Positions 1 to 8,352 are shown, counted from the stretch's first letter. The stretch: DNA of 30,626 nt from Acidiferrobacter sp. (GCA_027335965.1 DAHWGZ010000004.1:1-30626), one strand, 5' to 3'. Notes: generated from the letters alone by a model not told the origin. Program-made: numbers and translations.

Positions 1-591
1 ATCCGAGATATAGGCCGTGCCCGCCGGCAAGACGCGCTCATCGGCGGTCGGGACATGGGTGTGCGTGCCCACGACCGCGCTCACCTGGCCGTCCAGAAAC
101 CAGCCCATGGCCATCTTCTCGCTCGTCGTTTCGGCATGGCAATCCACGAGCACCGCCTTCACGTCCTTGGGCCTTGTCTCGAGCGCGGTCCTGGCGCAGG
201 CGAATGGACAATCGAGCACCGGATGCATGAATGCCGTACCCATCACGTTCAGCACGGCGAATGGCTCGCCGCCGCGCGTCTCCCCCACGTACCAACCACT
301 CCCCGGGGTGCCCACCGGATAGTTGTGGGGACGCAACAGGCGCGGCTCGCGGCCCACCAGCTCCACCGCCTCGCGCTTGTCGAAGACATGGTTTCCGGTA
401 CTCAAAACGTCGATCTTGTGAGCGAGACACTCGCGCAGGATCTTGTCGGTCACCCCGAAACCGCCGGCGGCGTTCTCGATGTTCACGATCGTGAGATCGA
501 TCCTGAGACGCTCCTGCAGCACCGGCAGCCTTGCCAACAGCACCCGGCGTCCGGCATCGCCAACGACATCCCCGATAAACAAGATATTCAT
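1..591 (-). CDS. YmdB-like metallophosphoesterase (TIGR00282), 3' end cut off by window edge
   Basis: The reading frame starts at ATG 591 and stays open to base 1, giving the first 197 residues of a family that is usually about 260 long. The family hydrolyses phosphodiesters such as 2',3'-cyclic nucleotides using two metal ions. The expected ligand positions are visible: Asp8 (GDVVGD), Glu39-Asn40 (NIEN), Asn67-His68 (GNHVFD), His152 (DCHAE) and His177/His179 (GTHTH). The start overlaps the fau stop as ATGA, so the two genes are probably co-transcribed. The better-scoring open frames on the opposite strand and in other frames here are shadows. The family assignment is firm; the physiological substrate is not known from sequence. 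Confidence 0.93.
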   Translation of the reverse strand, partial: MNILFIGDVVGDAGRRVLLARLPVLQERLRIDLTIVNIENAAGGFGVTDKILRECLAHKIDVLSTGNHVFDKREAVELVGREPRLLRPHNYPVGTPGSGWYVGETRGGEPFAVLNVMGTAFMHPVLDCPFACARTALETRPKDVKAVLVDCHAETTSEKMAMGWFLDGQVSAVVGTHTHVPTADERVLPAGTAYISD

Positions 592-1163
592 GCCACGTCC
601 CGCACTCGGTACAGCCGCCTTTCGGTCAGCACCGCGTGGAGGCGCACATCGTGCCCCTCGCGCGGCGCCTGGGTCAGGCGCTGGCATTCGTAAGCCAATC
701 CAATCAAGAGGGGGCGCCCCCGAGTCTTGCGCACGAAACCAAAGGTCCGGTCGTAATGGCCGCCGCCTTGGCCCAGGCGCCACCCGCGGGCATCGAACCC
801 GACCAATGGCACCAACACGACATCGAGGCGGCGCGCGCGCACCCGGCGGCCCCAACGCGGTTCCGGTATGCGCAGCGGCCCCGGCACGAACGGGGGCCGC
901 CAAGGGACGAATGCGAGGGGGCGTCCGGGACGGTGGTCCGTGACCGGAAGATAGACGGCGCGATGGGCGCGCATGAGGGCGCGCGCCAACGGCCGCGGAT
1001 CGAGTTCCGAACCAACCGGCCAATAGATCCCGACATGGCGCGCACCGCGCAAAAGCGGTAGCCCGCGCCGCGCCACCTGCCGCGCGCTTGCCGCGCGCGC
1101 CCGCGCGCCAACGGCCTTGCGGCATTCGCGCAGAGTGCGCCGCACATCGTGCTTGTCATGCAT
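588..1163 (-). CDS. fau: 5-formyltetrahydrofolate cyclo-ligase
   Basis: This 191-residue cytosolic enzyme uses ATP to convert 5-formyl-THF to 5,10-methenyl-THF, returning folate to the active pool. The diagnostic ATP/substrate motif GQGGGHYDRTFGF is at residues 131-143, and YWPVGSELD near residue 47 fits the substrate loop. I chose ATG 1163. The longer open frame up to base 1253 translates the 3' part of 6S RNA and is therefore not protein coding. The gene lies 27 bases downstream of the 6S RNA 3' end, the same ssrS-fau arrangement as in E. coli, where both share a transcript. Its stop overlaps the start of the downstream phosphodiesterase gene. Confidence 0.94.
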   Translation of the reverse strand: MHDKHDVRRTLRECRKAVGARARAASARQVARRGLPLLRGARHVGIYWPVGSELDPRPLARALMRAHRAVYLPVTDHRPGRPLAFVPWRPPFVPGPLRIPEPRWGRRVRARRLDVVLVPLVGFDARGWRLGQGGGHYDRTFGFVRKTRGRPLLIGLAYECQRLTQAPREGHDVRLHAVLTERRLYRVRDVA

Positions 1164-1190
1164 GGGCAATGGGACCGGTACTGCAAGATA

Positions 1191-1380
1191 GAGGCGCCCT
1201 CCGCCTGTGCCGTAACCATTCTTTGCCTCGAACCAAAGGTTCAAGTGGGACACGTCCAGACGCTTCAGGCTTTCCGTTCGAGACGGACATGCACAACAGC
1301 GCCCGAGATCGTGGTTCCCGAGGCAAGAGTTATAGGTTCAGGGGCACGGAATGGCTACAAACACCGCAGGGGGCGCCAAA
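1191..1380 (-). ncRNA. ssrS: 6S RNA
   Basis: 6S RNA binds sigma70-RNA polymerase in stationary phase by mimicking an open promoter. Read on the minus strand, the segment contains blocks matching the E. coli 6S RNA: TGCCCCTGAACCTATAA near the 5' side, GGGCGCTGTTGTGCATGTCC in the middle, AAAGCCTGAAGCG, and CACTTGAACCTTTGGTTCGA towards the 3' side. The ends, GGCGCCC near 1377 and GGGCGCC near 1193, are complementary and form the closing stem. The position between zapA and fau is the conserved gammaproteobacterial location. Exact 5' and 3' ends are estimated from the closing stem. Confidence 0.93.
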
Positions 1381-1403
1381 CCCGCAAACGACCTCGACGA
1401 TTC

Positions 1404-1718
1404 TCAAGGCCGCTCCTTTAACTCGTCTCGTAAAACCTGTTCCACCTTGTCGGTCAGTGCCTCGACGCGCTTGACCCACTCCGCCGACGTCGACACCGAC
1501 TGTTCCCGCAACCGCAGCAGATCATAAGCCATGTTGAGCGCCGCCATCACGGCGTGACGTTCCATGTTGACCGTCCGGCCGCCGCGCTGGCCTTCCTGCA
1601 TCCGCAGGTCGACATAACGGGCCGCCTTGATCAAGGCCTCCCGCTCGTCCTCCGGGCAGGACACCGCGAATTCCTTGCCGAGCACGGAGATATGAATCGT
1701 CTCCTTACTGCTCGCCAT
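1404..1718 (-). CDS. zapA: Cell division protein ZapA
   Basis: A 104-residue ZapA, which binds and bundles FtsZ filaments at the division site. The N-terminal half shows the family pattern (ISVLGKEFAVSCPEDEREAL, then AARYVDLRMQE), followed by the R-x-A-V-MAALNMAYDLL helix and a C-terminal coiled coil. ATG 1718 shares one base with the TGA of the upstream gene (TGATG); a GTG three bases earlier (1721) is an alternative start with a 4-base overlap. The gene lies between the ZapB-like coiled-coil gene and 6S RNA, as in many gammaproteobacteria, and is translationally coupled to the former. Confidence 0.95.
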   Translation of the reverse strand: MASSKETIHISVLGKEFAVSCPEDEREALIKAARYVDLRMQEGQRGGRTVNMERHAVMAALNMAYDLLRLREQSVSTSAEWVKRVEALTDKVEQVLRDELKERP

Positions 1719-1948
1719 CACCGGTCCTCGCGGGTCAAGGCCGCAACACGCCCTATCATCTCCTCGACGCGGCTACGCGCCGCTCGTGTACGTTCGTTCA
1801 GTCGCACGTACTCCGCCGACAACGCCTGATGGCGCGCACGCCAATTCGCATTGTCTTCCTGGAGTCGCCGGCACATCGCGACCAAATCCTCGATCCGACG
1901 CTCCAGGCGGGCGAGGGCGTCGGCATCGGGGGGAGATTCGCCGCTCAT
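1718..1948 (-). CDS. ZapB-like small coiled-coil protein (TIGR02449 family)
   Basis: A 76-residue, highly charged helical protein without cysteines, predicted to be almost entirely coiled coil (heptad-like ALARLERRIEDLVAM and LSAEYVRLNERTRAA). It matches the short protein that precedes zapA in many gammaproteobacteria and is probably a divisome partner. ATG 1948 is preferred because a good promoter ends only seven bases upstream, which excludes the longer open frame to 2170. The stop overlaps the zapA start. No Shine-Dalgarno sequence precedes this ATG, so it may be translated from a leaderless mRNA. Confidence 0.85.
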   Translation of the reverse strand: MSGESPPDADALARLERRIEDLVAMCRRLQEDNANWRARHQALSAEYVRLNERTRAARSRVEEMIGRVAALTREDR

Positions 1949-1955
1949 GTGGGCC

Positions 1956-1984
1956 ACTATAGAACTCGCGGGCGCCGGGGTCAA
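1956..1984 (-). promoter_or_regulatory. Sigma70-type promoter for the zapB-like/zapA/ssrS/fau unit
   Basis: On the minus strand TTGACC (1984-1979) is followed by a 17-base spacer and TATAGT (1961-1956). This is five of six matches at each box with ideal spacing. The expected transcription start at about 1949-1950 falls at or within two bases of ATG 1948. Confidence 0.75.
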
Positions 1985-2088
1985 CGTCCGCCATGAGGGG
2001 CTTGTGGATCGCGCGGCGGGGTGCGCGCGCGGGCCTCGGGCCCCCGGAAAATGCCGGTTTTGTGACACCAAAGTCCGACGGCATGAGA

Positions 2089-2094
2089 TAGAAT
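2089..2094 (+). promoter_or_regulatory. Candidate -10 element for ygfB
   Basis: TAGAAT lies six bases before ATG 2101. No convincing -35 is seen at 16-18 bases and there is no Shine-Dalgarno sequence, so initiation would give an essentially leaderless ygfB mRNA. Weak on its own; supported by the same arrangement at the divergent gene and at pepP. Confidence 0.4.
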
Positions 2095-2100
2095 GGCGGC

Positions 2101-2601
2101 ATGCACGATGACCTTTCGTACGACACATGGGCGATGATGCTGGAGCAGGCCAACTCCGCGCTTGGGGCATCGGAGGCCCATGGCGTCGTGGTCGGACTGG
2201 TATGCGCGGGAATCGCCGATGACGATGCGGCGATCGCGGCGCTGGGGGCCGACGAGACCGACCCCGACCTGCGCGATGGCCTGGAGACCATGCGCCGCCG
2301 GATCGGCGACGCCCTCGTCGAGGGCGAGCTCGGACTCGAGCCCTTGCTGCCAGGCGATGAACACCCGGTTGTGCAACGCAGCCGCGCGCTCATCGAATGG
2401 TGCCGTGGCTTCATGGCCGGCTTTTATTTTCATGGCCGTGACATGGAGGCCACCGATCATCCCGAGATCGTGGCCGAGGCCCTGACCGACATCGGCGACC
2501 TCGCGCAGGCCAGCGGGACCGCGGGCGAATCGGACCTGAACGAGCTCGTTGAATACCTGCGGGTCGCGGCGCAGTTGATCTACGACGAGATCGCCGGATG
2601 A
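2101..2601 (+). CDS. ygfB: UPF0149 family protein YgfB
   Basis: A 166-residue acidic helical protein of the YgfB/YecA-like UPF0149 family. The family signatures AHGVVVGLVCAG near residue 27, EWCRGFMAGF near residue 99 and the C-terminal LNELVEYLRVAAQLIYDE are present. In Pseudomonas, YgfB affects expression of cell-wall recycling genes; whether that holds here is unknown. It is divergent from the zapA unit and directly precedes pepP, the conserved ygfB-pepP-ubiH-ubiI order. ATG 2101 was chosen because family similarity begins there. Confidence 0.93.
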   Translation: MHDDLSYDTWAMMLEQANSALGASEAHGVVVGLVCAGIADDDAAIAALGADETDPDLRDGLETMRRRIGDALVEGELGLEPLLPGDEHPVVQRSRALIEWCRGFMAGFYFHGRDMEATDHPEIVAEALTDIGDLAQASGTAGESDLNELVEYLRVAAQLIYDEIAG

Positions 2602-2652
2602 GCAAACCCCTCATGCGGCCCGCACGGGCATGGCGTGGCCGTCGACTTCGGG

Positions 2653-2658
2653 CATAAT
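2653..2658 (+). promoter_or_regulatory. Candidate -10 element for pepP
   Basis: CATAAT ends seven bases before ATG 2666, with no clear -35 and no Shine-Dalgarno. If used, the pepP-ubiH-ubiI message would be leaderless. An alternative ATG at 2657 overlaps this hexamer. Confidence 0.4.
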
Positions 2659-2665
2659 GATCCCC

Positions 2666-3973
2666 ATGGATAAAAATGCCTTCAGGCGTCGGCGCGCCGA
2701 ATTCATGGGCCTCATGGGCGAGGCCGTGGCGATCATACCGACGTCGCCCGTGCGCGCGCGCAACGGCGACGTGGAATACCTCTTTCGCCCCGACAGCGAC
2801 TTCTATTACCTGACGCACTTTCCCGAGCCCGAGGCCGTGGCGGTCCTGATCCCCGGGCGCGCCCAGGGCGAGTTCCTGCTTTTTTGCCGGGACCGGGACC
2901 CGGACAAGGAACAATGGCAAGGACGGCGCGCCGGCCCCGAAGGGGCGGTCTCCCAATACGGGGCCGATGACGCCTTTCCCATAGACGACATCGACGACAT
3001 TCTTCCAGGACTTCTTGAGGATCGGCGCCGCGTCTACTACAGCATGGGCCGCCATCCGGAATTCGATGGCCACGTCCTGGAGTGGGTCAACGAGGTCCGC
3101 GCCAAGGCGCGCTCGGGGGTCGCGGCGCCCGAGGAGTTCGTCGATCCCAATCATATTCTCCATGAGATGCGGCTCACGAAGCGCCCCGAGGAGATCGCGC
3201 TCATGCGGCGCGCGGCGGCGGTGGGCGCCGAGGGCCATAAACGCGCCATACGGGGATGCGCCCCGGGGCTCCACGAATACGAACTCGAGGCGGAGCTTCT
3301 CTACGCCTTCCGCAAGGGCGGCTCCTCCTATCCGTCGTACCCGCCGATCGTGGCGAGCGGGGCCAACGCCTGCATACTCCATTACACCGAGAACGACGCG
3401 CCGCTCAAGGATGGCACGCTCGTGTTGATCGACGCCGGATGCGAGATCGACGGATACGCGTCGGATATCACGCGCACCTTCCCGGTGGGGCCCAGATTCA
3501 GTCCCGAGCAGCGCGCGCTCTACGATGTCGTGCTTGCCGCGCATGCCGCGGCGTTGACCGCCATCGGACCAGGCCGCGAGTGGCCGGCCGCGCACGAGGC
3601 GGCGGTCAAGGTCCTGACGCAAGGCCTGCTCGACCTGAAACTTTTGCGCGGCACCGTTGATGGCCTGATCGAAAATGGCGGCTACAAGCGCTTTTACATG
3701 CACAGAACCGGTCACTGGCTGGGCCTCGACGTCCATGACGTGGGGGACTACAAGGTCGGCGGCGCGCCTCGCGTCCTGGAAGCGGGGATGGTCACGACGG
3801 TCGAGCCGGGCCTTTATATTCCGGGGAGTGACGACATACCGGAGCGTTTCCGGAATACCGGGATCCGTATCGAGGATGATGTCCTGGTCACGAAAAACGG
3901 CTACGAGATCCTAAGCTGCGACCTGCCAAGGGGCGCCGAGGACATCGAGGCATTGCGGGCCGAAGGCTTGTGA
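2666..3973 (+). CDS. pepP: Xaa-Pro aminopeptidase PepP
   Basis: A 435-residue cytosolic metallopeptidase that removes N-terminal residues preceding proline; E. coli PepP has 441. An N-terminal creatinase-like domain (residues 1-170, with DSDFYYLTHFPEPEAVAVL) precedes a pita-bread catalytic domain. The five metal ligands are visible: Asp256 and Asp267 (LIDAGCEIDGYASDITR), His350 (GHWLGLDVHD), Glu380 (TTVEPGLY) and Glu403 (GIRIEDD). Start: ATG 2666 begins at the same point as family members; ATG 2657 and a longer frame from 2630 are possible. The stop overlaps the ubiH start by four bases (GTGA), so translation of the two is coupled. Confidence 0.95.
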   Translation: MDKNAFRRRRAEFMGLMGEAVAIIPTSPVRARNGDVEYLFRPDSDFYYLTHFPEPEAVAVLIPGRAQGEFLLFCRDRDPDKEQWQGRRAGPEGAVSQYGADDAFPIDDIDDILPGLLEDRRRVYYSMGRHPEFDGHVLEWVNEVRAKARSGVAAPEEFVDPNHILHEMRLTKRPEEIALMRRAAAVGAEGHKRAIRGCAPGLHEYELEAELLYAFRKGGSSYPSYPPIVASGANACILHYTENDAPLKDGTLVLIDAGCEIDGYASDITRTFPVGPRFSPEQRALYDVVLAAHAAALTAIGPGREWPAAHEAAVKVLTQGLLDLKLLRGTVDGLIENGGYKRFYMHRTGHWLGLDVHDVGDYKVGGAPRVLEAGMVTTVEPGLYIPGSDDIPERFRNTGIRIEDDVLVTKNGYEILSCDLPRGAEDIEALRAEGL

Positions 3974-5181
3974 GCATGCGAAGGCACGACATCGTGATCT
4001 GCGGCGGCGGCCTCGTGGGGGCAAGCCTCGCGCTGGCGCTCGCCCATCTGCCGCTCGATATATGCCTTCTCGACCCGGCGCCTTTCGCGCCGGCGCCGCG
4101 CGCCGACGATCGCACCTTTACCATCGCCCAGGGATCCAAGCGGGCCCTTACGGCGCTCGGCGCGTGGCCCAGGCTCTCTCGCGGGGACTTTCAGCCGATC
4201 ACCGAGATCGAGGTGTCGGACCGCTCGGGACGCTTCGGGCTTGCGCACATCCTCGCCGAGGAACAGGGCGTGGACGCACTCGGCTTTGTCACCGGCAATG
4301 CCGCGCTGCTTGCAGCCCTGTACGAGGAGCTTGCCACGACCTCCGTGACCTTGCGCCAGGGACGTTTTGGCGGACTGCTCGGCGGCGCGCATGAGCTTAC
4401 GGTGACGCTCGCCGATGGAGAAGAGGCCGAGCGCATCGCATGCCGGCTGCTGGTGGGCGCCGATGGCACGAACTCGGCGGTGCGCGCGGCATGCGGCATA
4501 GGCGTCGATCGTCACGACTACGGACGCGAGGCCATCGTGAGCAATTGCCGGGTGTCGAGGCCGCGACCCCACACGGCCTTCGAGCGCTTCACCGGAAATG
4601 GCCCCATTGCCGCGCTTCCGATCGGCGACGACCGTTACACCTTCGTCGTAAGCCGCCCCGACGGCGAGCCATGGCAGGCCCTCGACGAGAGGGATTTCCT
4701 GGATCGCCTGGCCGAGGCCTTCGGCGACCGGCTCGGCCGGTTGCTCGCGGCAAGCCCGCGCCTGCGCTTTCCGCTGATTCGGCAACAGGCCCGGGAATGG
4801 GTGGCGCCGCGGGTCGTGCTCATCGGCAACGCCGCGCACACCCTGCACCCGGTCGCGGGGCAAGGCTTCAATCTGGGGCTGCGCGACGTCGCGGTGCTTG
4901 CCGAACGCATCGCGCAGGCCTGCCGCGCGCAAGCCGACTACGGGGATCGCGCGTGGCTTGGCGATTACGCGCGGGCGCGGCAGGCGGACGTCACCAACAC
5001 CACGCGCTTTACCGACGGCCTGGTGCGGCTTTTCACGCCGCGCCTGCCACCGCTTGCCGCCGCCCGCGCTCTGGCGCTGAACCTGGTCGATGCCCTGCCG
5101 GGACTGAAACAGGCGCTCGCGGTGCGCACCATGGGGCTAAAGCCGCCCTTGCCCAGACTGTTTCGGGAGCTGAAACCATGA
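3970..5181 (+). CDS. ubiH: 2-octaprenyl-6-methoxyphenyl hydroxylase UbiH
   Basis: A flavoprotein monooxygenase of ubiquinone synthesis, 403 residues from GTG 3970 (401 from ATG 3976). It shows an N-terminal FAD-binding GGGLVG (residues 12-17), the DG motif LVGADGTNSAVR and the C-terminal FAD motif LIGNAAHTLHPVAGQGFNLG. The Asn in GNAAHT, where most relatives have GDAAH, is typical of UbiH and helps separate it from its neighbour. It overlaps pepP and the next hydroxylase gene by four bases each. The regiospecificity assignment rests on that motif and on synteny with E. coli. Confidence 0.9.
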   Translation: MSMRRHDIVICGGGLVGASLALALAHLPLDICLLDPAPFAPAPRADDRTFTIAQGSKRALTALGAWPRLSRGDFQPITEIEVSDRSGRFGLAHILAEEQGVDALGFVTGNAALLAALYEELATTSVTLRQGRFGGLLGGAHELTVTLADGEEAERIACRLLVGADGTNSAVRAACGIGVDRHDYGREAIVSNCRVSRPRPHTAFERFTGNGPIAALPIGDDRYTFVVSRPDGEPWQALDERDFLDRLAEAFGDRLGRLLAASPRLRFPLIRQQAREWVAPRVVLIGNAAHTLHPVAGQGFNLGLRDVAVLAERIAQACRAQADYGDRAWLGDYARARQADVTNTTRFTDGLVRLFTPRLPPLAAARALALNLVDALPGLKQALAVRTMGLKPPLPRLFRELKP

Positions 5182-6377
5182 CCGACCGGCGCAACCCGGA
5201 TATTGTCATCGCCGGCGCGGGCGCGGTCGGCGCGCTCCTTGCCCATGCCCTGGCCCTGCGCGGCTTCGAAATCGCCATCATCGACGCCGGGAGCGGGGAC
5301 CAACAGGCGTCGGTGCGCACAAGCGCGCTCAGCCGCGCGTCACTGCGGCTGCTCTCCGACCTGGGCCTATGGCCGCTCGAGGGTGTCGAGGCGGCGCCGC
5401 TACGCGCCCTGCGCATCGTCGATCGCGGCGGACACGGCCGGCTGTCCTTCGACAGCGCGGATATCGGCGAGGCGGACCTCGGCGTCATCGTGAACCACGG
5501 CCGGCTCGAGTCGGCGCTACGCGCCAAGGCGCAGGTGCGCGGCGTCTCCTGGCACCGGGATCGCGCCGACGGGGTCGAGCTGGGGGACGCGCGCATCGAG
5601 GTGCTCATGAAGGGCGGCGGGCGCCTGCGCGCGCCGCTCTTGATCGCCGCCGACGGGGCGCAATCGGTGATCCGCGAGCGGCTCGGGGTGGCGGTCCTTC
5701 AGTACCGCTATGGGCAGACCGCGGTGTGCGCCGACATCCGCCTCGGGCATGCGCACGAGGGCGTGGCCTGGCAGCGCTTCCTGCCCCACGGGCCCTGCGC
5801 GCTCTTGCCCCTGCCAGATGCCCATCGCGCCTCGCTGATCTGGTCGACGGCGGATTACGAGGCGCGGCGACTACAGGATCTCTCCGACACGGAATTCGCC
5901 GCAGCCTTGAACGAGGCCTTCGGGGACCACCTCGGTCGGCTCGAGGTCGATGGCGAGCGGGCCTATTTCCCGCTCGTGGCCTCCCATGCGCAGCACTATG
6001 TGGGGGCGCGCTTTGCCCTCGTGGGCGATGCCGCCCATCGCGTCCACCCGCTGGCGGGCCAGGGGGTCAACCTCGGATTTGCCGACGCCGGCGCCCTGAT
6101 CGCGGCACTCGAGGCCGGGCGCGCGCGGTCGGTGGACCTCGGCCGTCGTCGGACCCTGCGCCCCTATGAGCGCGAGCGCAAGGCCGACAACCTGGCCATG
6201 CTGGCGGCGACCGATCTTCTCAATCGCGCGTTTCGCGACGACCGCGCGTGGGTGCGCGCGGCGCTGCGCACGGGCCTGAACGTCACCGATACCCTGCCCC
6301 TTTTCAAGACGCTCTTCATGCGCGCGGCCGGCGCCGGCGGTTTGCGAGTCACCTATGATGGCCGCCCCGGGCCTTGA
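5178..6377 (+). CDS. ubiI: UbiI/VisC-type ubiquinone hydroxylase
   Basis: A second UbiH/UbiF/COQ6-family FAD monooxygenase of 399 residues. GAGAVG (13-18) binds the ADP part of FAD, LIAADGAQSVIRERLG is the DG motif, and LVGDAAHRVHPLAGQGVNLG is the GD motif. ATG 5178 overlaps the ubiH stop (ATGA); the much longer open frame beginning at 4440 is out of frame with ubiH and is a shadow. Position after ubiH matches ubiI (visC) of E. coli, the C5 hydroxylase, but UbiF- or UbiM-like activity cannot be excluded from sequence. Confidence 0.87.
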   Translation: MTDRRNPDIVIAGAGAVGALLAHALALRGFEIAIIDAGSGDQQASVRTSALSRASLRLLSDLGLWPLEGVEAAPLRALRIVDRGGHGRLSFDSADIGEADLGVIVNHGRLESALRAKAQVRGVSWHRDRADGVELGDARIEVLMKGGGRLRAPLLIAADGAQSVIRERLGVAVLQYRYGQTAVCADIRLGHAHEGVAWQRFLPHGPCALLPLPDAHRASLIWSTADYEARRLQDLSDTEFAAALNEAFGDHLGRLEVDGERAYFPLVASHAQHYVGARFALVGDAAHRVHPLAGQGVNLGFADAGALIAALEAGRARSVDLGRRRTLRPYERERKADNLAMLAATDLLNRAFRDDRAWVRAALRTGLNVTDTLPLFKTLFMRAAGAGGLRVTYDGRPGP

Positions 6378-6457
6378 TATGATGCCTACGCAACGGAATC
6401 GACGAGGATAGCGCCACGAGCGAAGAGGCCAGCAAGCCCCAAGACGGCCGAGCGGCG

Positions 6458-7582
6458 ATGGCCGAGCATTTCGAGGCCGCCGGCTACCATACACTCCGCG
6501 ACGAACAGGGCCGTACGATCGTGGCACTGACGGGGCAATGGACCCTGCGCGGCATCGACGGGCGCGCGGATGCCCTGGTGGGTAGCCTGCGCCGGCTCGG
6601 GCGCGATGGGGTCATCTGGGATTGCCGCGAGGTGCAGGGCCTGGACAACGTGGGGGCGCTTATTCTGTGGCGTTTGCGCGGATTTGCGCACGGCAACATG
6701 ATCGAGATCCGGCCCGAACATACCGCGCTCTGCGAACGCTGGTCACAACGCCAGGCGCCTCCCGAGGACGCGCGCGCGCCCGGCGTGCGGCCGCTCGCGG
6801 CCCTGGCCTCCGTGGAGCGCACGCTTCGGTCGCACATGGTCGACTTCACGGCGCTCGTCGGCCAGATCGTTCTCGACGGCGGCCAGCTGCTGCGCAAGCC
6901 GGATCGCATACCCTGGAAGGACATCTCGGCCTCGATATACGAAGCGGGCGTGCGCGCGCTTGGCATAACCGCCTTGGTCGGCGCGCTGGTGGGTATCGTC
7001 ATGAGTTACCTGTCGTCGCTCGAGCTGCGGACCTTCGGCGCGCCGTCCTACATCGTCAACGTGCTCGGCCTTAGCATCATGCGCGAACTCGGTCCGCTGC
7101 TCGCGGCGATCCTGGTCGCGGGCCGATCCGGGTCGGCCATAGCCGCGGAGTTTGGCGTGATGCGCTTGACCGAGGAGCTCGACGCGCTATCGGCCATGGG
7201 CGTCTCGTGGACCACGCGGCTGGTTTTGCCGAACATCATCGCGCTGGCCGTGGTGCTCCCGCTGCTCGTCATATGGACGGACGCGATCGCGCTGCTCGGC
7301 GGCATGCTGGCCGCGCACATCACCCTTGGGGTCGGCATACTGGAGTTCATTCACGCCATCCCGAGCGCGGTTCCGGTGATCAATCTCCTGCTCGGCCTCA
7401 TGAAGGGCTCGGTTTTTGGCATCGTCATCGCGCTCATTGCCTGTCATTTTGGCTTGCGCATCGAGCCCAACACCCAAAGCCTGGGGGTCGAGACCACCAA
7501 TGCCGTGGTGACGGGGATCAGCGCCGTCATATTCGTCGATGCCGTGTTCGCAATCGGCTTTCGCGGGATCGGCCTGCCGTGA
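6458..7582 (+). CDS. MlaE-family ABC permease with N-terminal STAS domain
   Basis: 374 residues. Residues 1-95 look like a STAS domain (TIVALTGQWTLRGI, DCREVQGLDNVGALIL), and the rest is a DUF140/MlaE permease with about five to six membrane segments and the conserved ELGPLLAAILVAGRSGSAIA signature near residue 208. Such permeases move lipids between the membranes together with an MCE protein. In E. coli the STAS protein MlaB is separate; here it is fused. ATG 6458 is the first usable start after the in-frame stop at 6380; no strong ribosome-binding site precedes it. The stop overlaps the ATPase GTG by four bases. Confidence 0.9.
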   Translation: MAEHFEAAGYHTLRDEQGRTIVALTGQWTLRGIDGRADALVGSLRRLGRDGVIWDCREVQGLDNVGALILWRLRGFAHGNMIEIRPEHTALCERWSQRQAPPEDARAPGVRPLAALASVERTLRSHMVDFTALVGQIVLDGGQLLRKPDRIPWKDISASIYEAGVRALGITALVGALVGIVMSYLSSLELRTFGAPSYIVNVLGLSIMRELGPLLAAILVAGRSGSAIAAEFGVMRLTEELDALSAMGVSWTTRLVLPNIIALAVVLPLLVIWTDAIALLGGMLAAHITLGVGILEFIHAIPSAVPVINLLLGLMKGSVFGIVIALIACHFGLRIEPNTQSLGVETTNAVVTGISAVIFVDAVFAIGFRGIGLP

Positions 7583-8352
7583 TCCCGGATCGCATCATCG
7601 AAATGGAACACGTTTCGACACGGTTCGGGCAACATGTCGTCCACGAGGACATCAGTCTGGCGGTGGCTCGAGGGGAGATCCTGGGGCTCGTCGGGGGATC
7701 GGGGAGCGGCAAGACGACGCTGGTGCGGGAGATGATAGGACTCGATCAGCCGACCGCTGGGCATGTGAGCCTCTTCGGGGAACGCCTTGACCGGATCGGC
7801 ATGGAGGCCCTGGCCGCGCTGCGCAATCGCTGTGGCGTTCTGTTTCAGGGAGGGGCGCTGTTCAGCGCCTTCACGGTCTTTGAGAACATCGCGTTTCCGC
7901 TCCAGGAGTATCGCGCGATCGAGCCCGCACTGATTCGTGATCTCGTATACATGAAGCTCGCGCAGGTGGGGCTTGGCCCGGAGGTGGCATCGCGCCTGCC
8001 GGCGGAGCTGTCCGGGGGCATGATCAAGCGCGCGGCGCTGGCGCGGGCGCTGGCCCTGGAACCCGAACTCTTGTTTCTCGACGAGCCCACCTCCGGACTC
8101 GACCCGGTCGCCGCGCAGGCCTTCGTGCATCACCTCCAGAATCTTCACGACGAGTTCAAGTTCACGGCGGTCGTGATCACCCACGACCTCGACCTCATGC
8201 ACGACCTTTGCACGGCGCTTGCGATCCTCGCGGACCATCACATCGTGGCCCGGGGGGCGCCGGCCGAGGTCGCCATGAGTCCGCACCCCTTCGTGCGGGC
8301 CATGTTCTCGGGCGAGCGAGGCCAACGCGTATTCGGAGCCATGGCATCATGA
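7579..8352 (+). CDS. MlaF-like ABC transporter ATPase
   Basis: A 257-residue ABC ATPase that powers the preceding permease. Walker A is GGSGSGKTT (39-47), the signature is LSGGMIKRAALARAL (GG-M-KR is characteristic of MlaF/MKL-type ATPases), Walker B is LLFLDEPTSGLD and the H-loop follows in VVITHDLD. It begins at GTG 7579 overlapping the permease stop (GTGA) and ends overlapping the MCE gene ATG, so all three are translationally coupled. Confidence 0.93.
   Translation: MIPDRIIEMEHVSTRFGQHVVHEDISLAVARGEILGLVGGSGSGKTTLVREMIGLDQPTAGHVSLFGERLDRIGMEALAALRNRCGVLFQGGALFSAFTVFENIAFPLQEYRAIEPALIRDLVYMKLAQVGLGPEVASRLPAELSGGMIKRAALARALALEPELLFLDEPTSGLDPVAAQAFVHHLQNLHDEFKFTAVVITHDLDLMHDLCTALAILADHHIVARGAPAEVAMSPHPFVRAMFSGERGQRVFGAMAS

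Noticed and set aside
1164..1253. Longer fau start at 1253
   Set aside because: This part is the conserved 3' region of 6S RNA, and the added residues have no family counterpart.
2411..3736. 441-residue minus-strand frame opposite pepP
   Set aside because: Antisense shadow in GC-rich DNA; pepP on the other strand has all catalytic residues.
3901..4932. 343-residue minus-strand frame opposite ubiH
   Set aside because: Antisense shadow; no domain recognisable, while ubiH motifs are clear.
4440..5177. N-terminal extension of the second hydroxylase gene to a 645-residue product
   Set aside because: It overlaps ubiH in another frame and translates to arginine-rich low-likeness sequence; the FAD motif starts just after ATG 5178.
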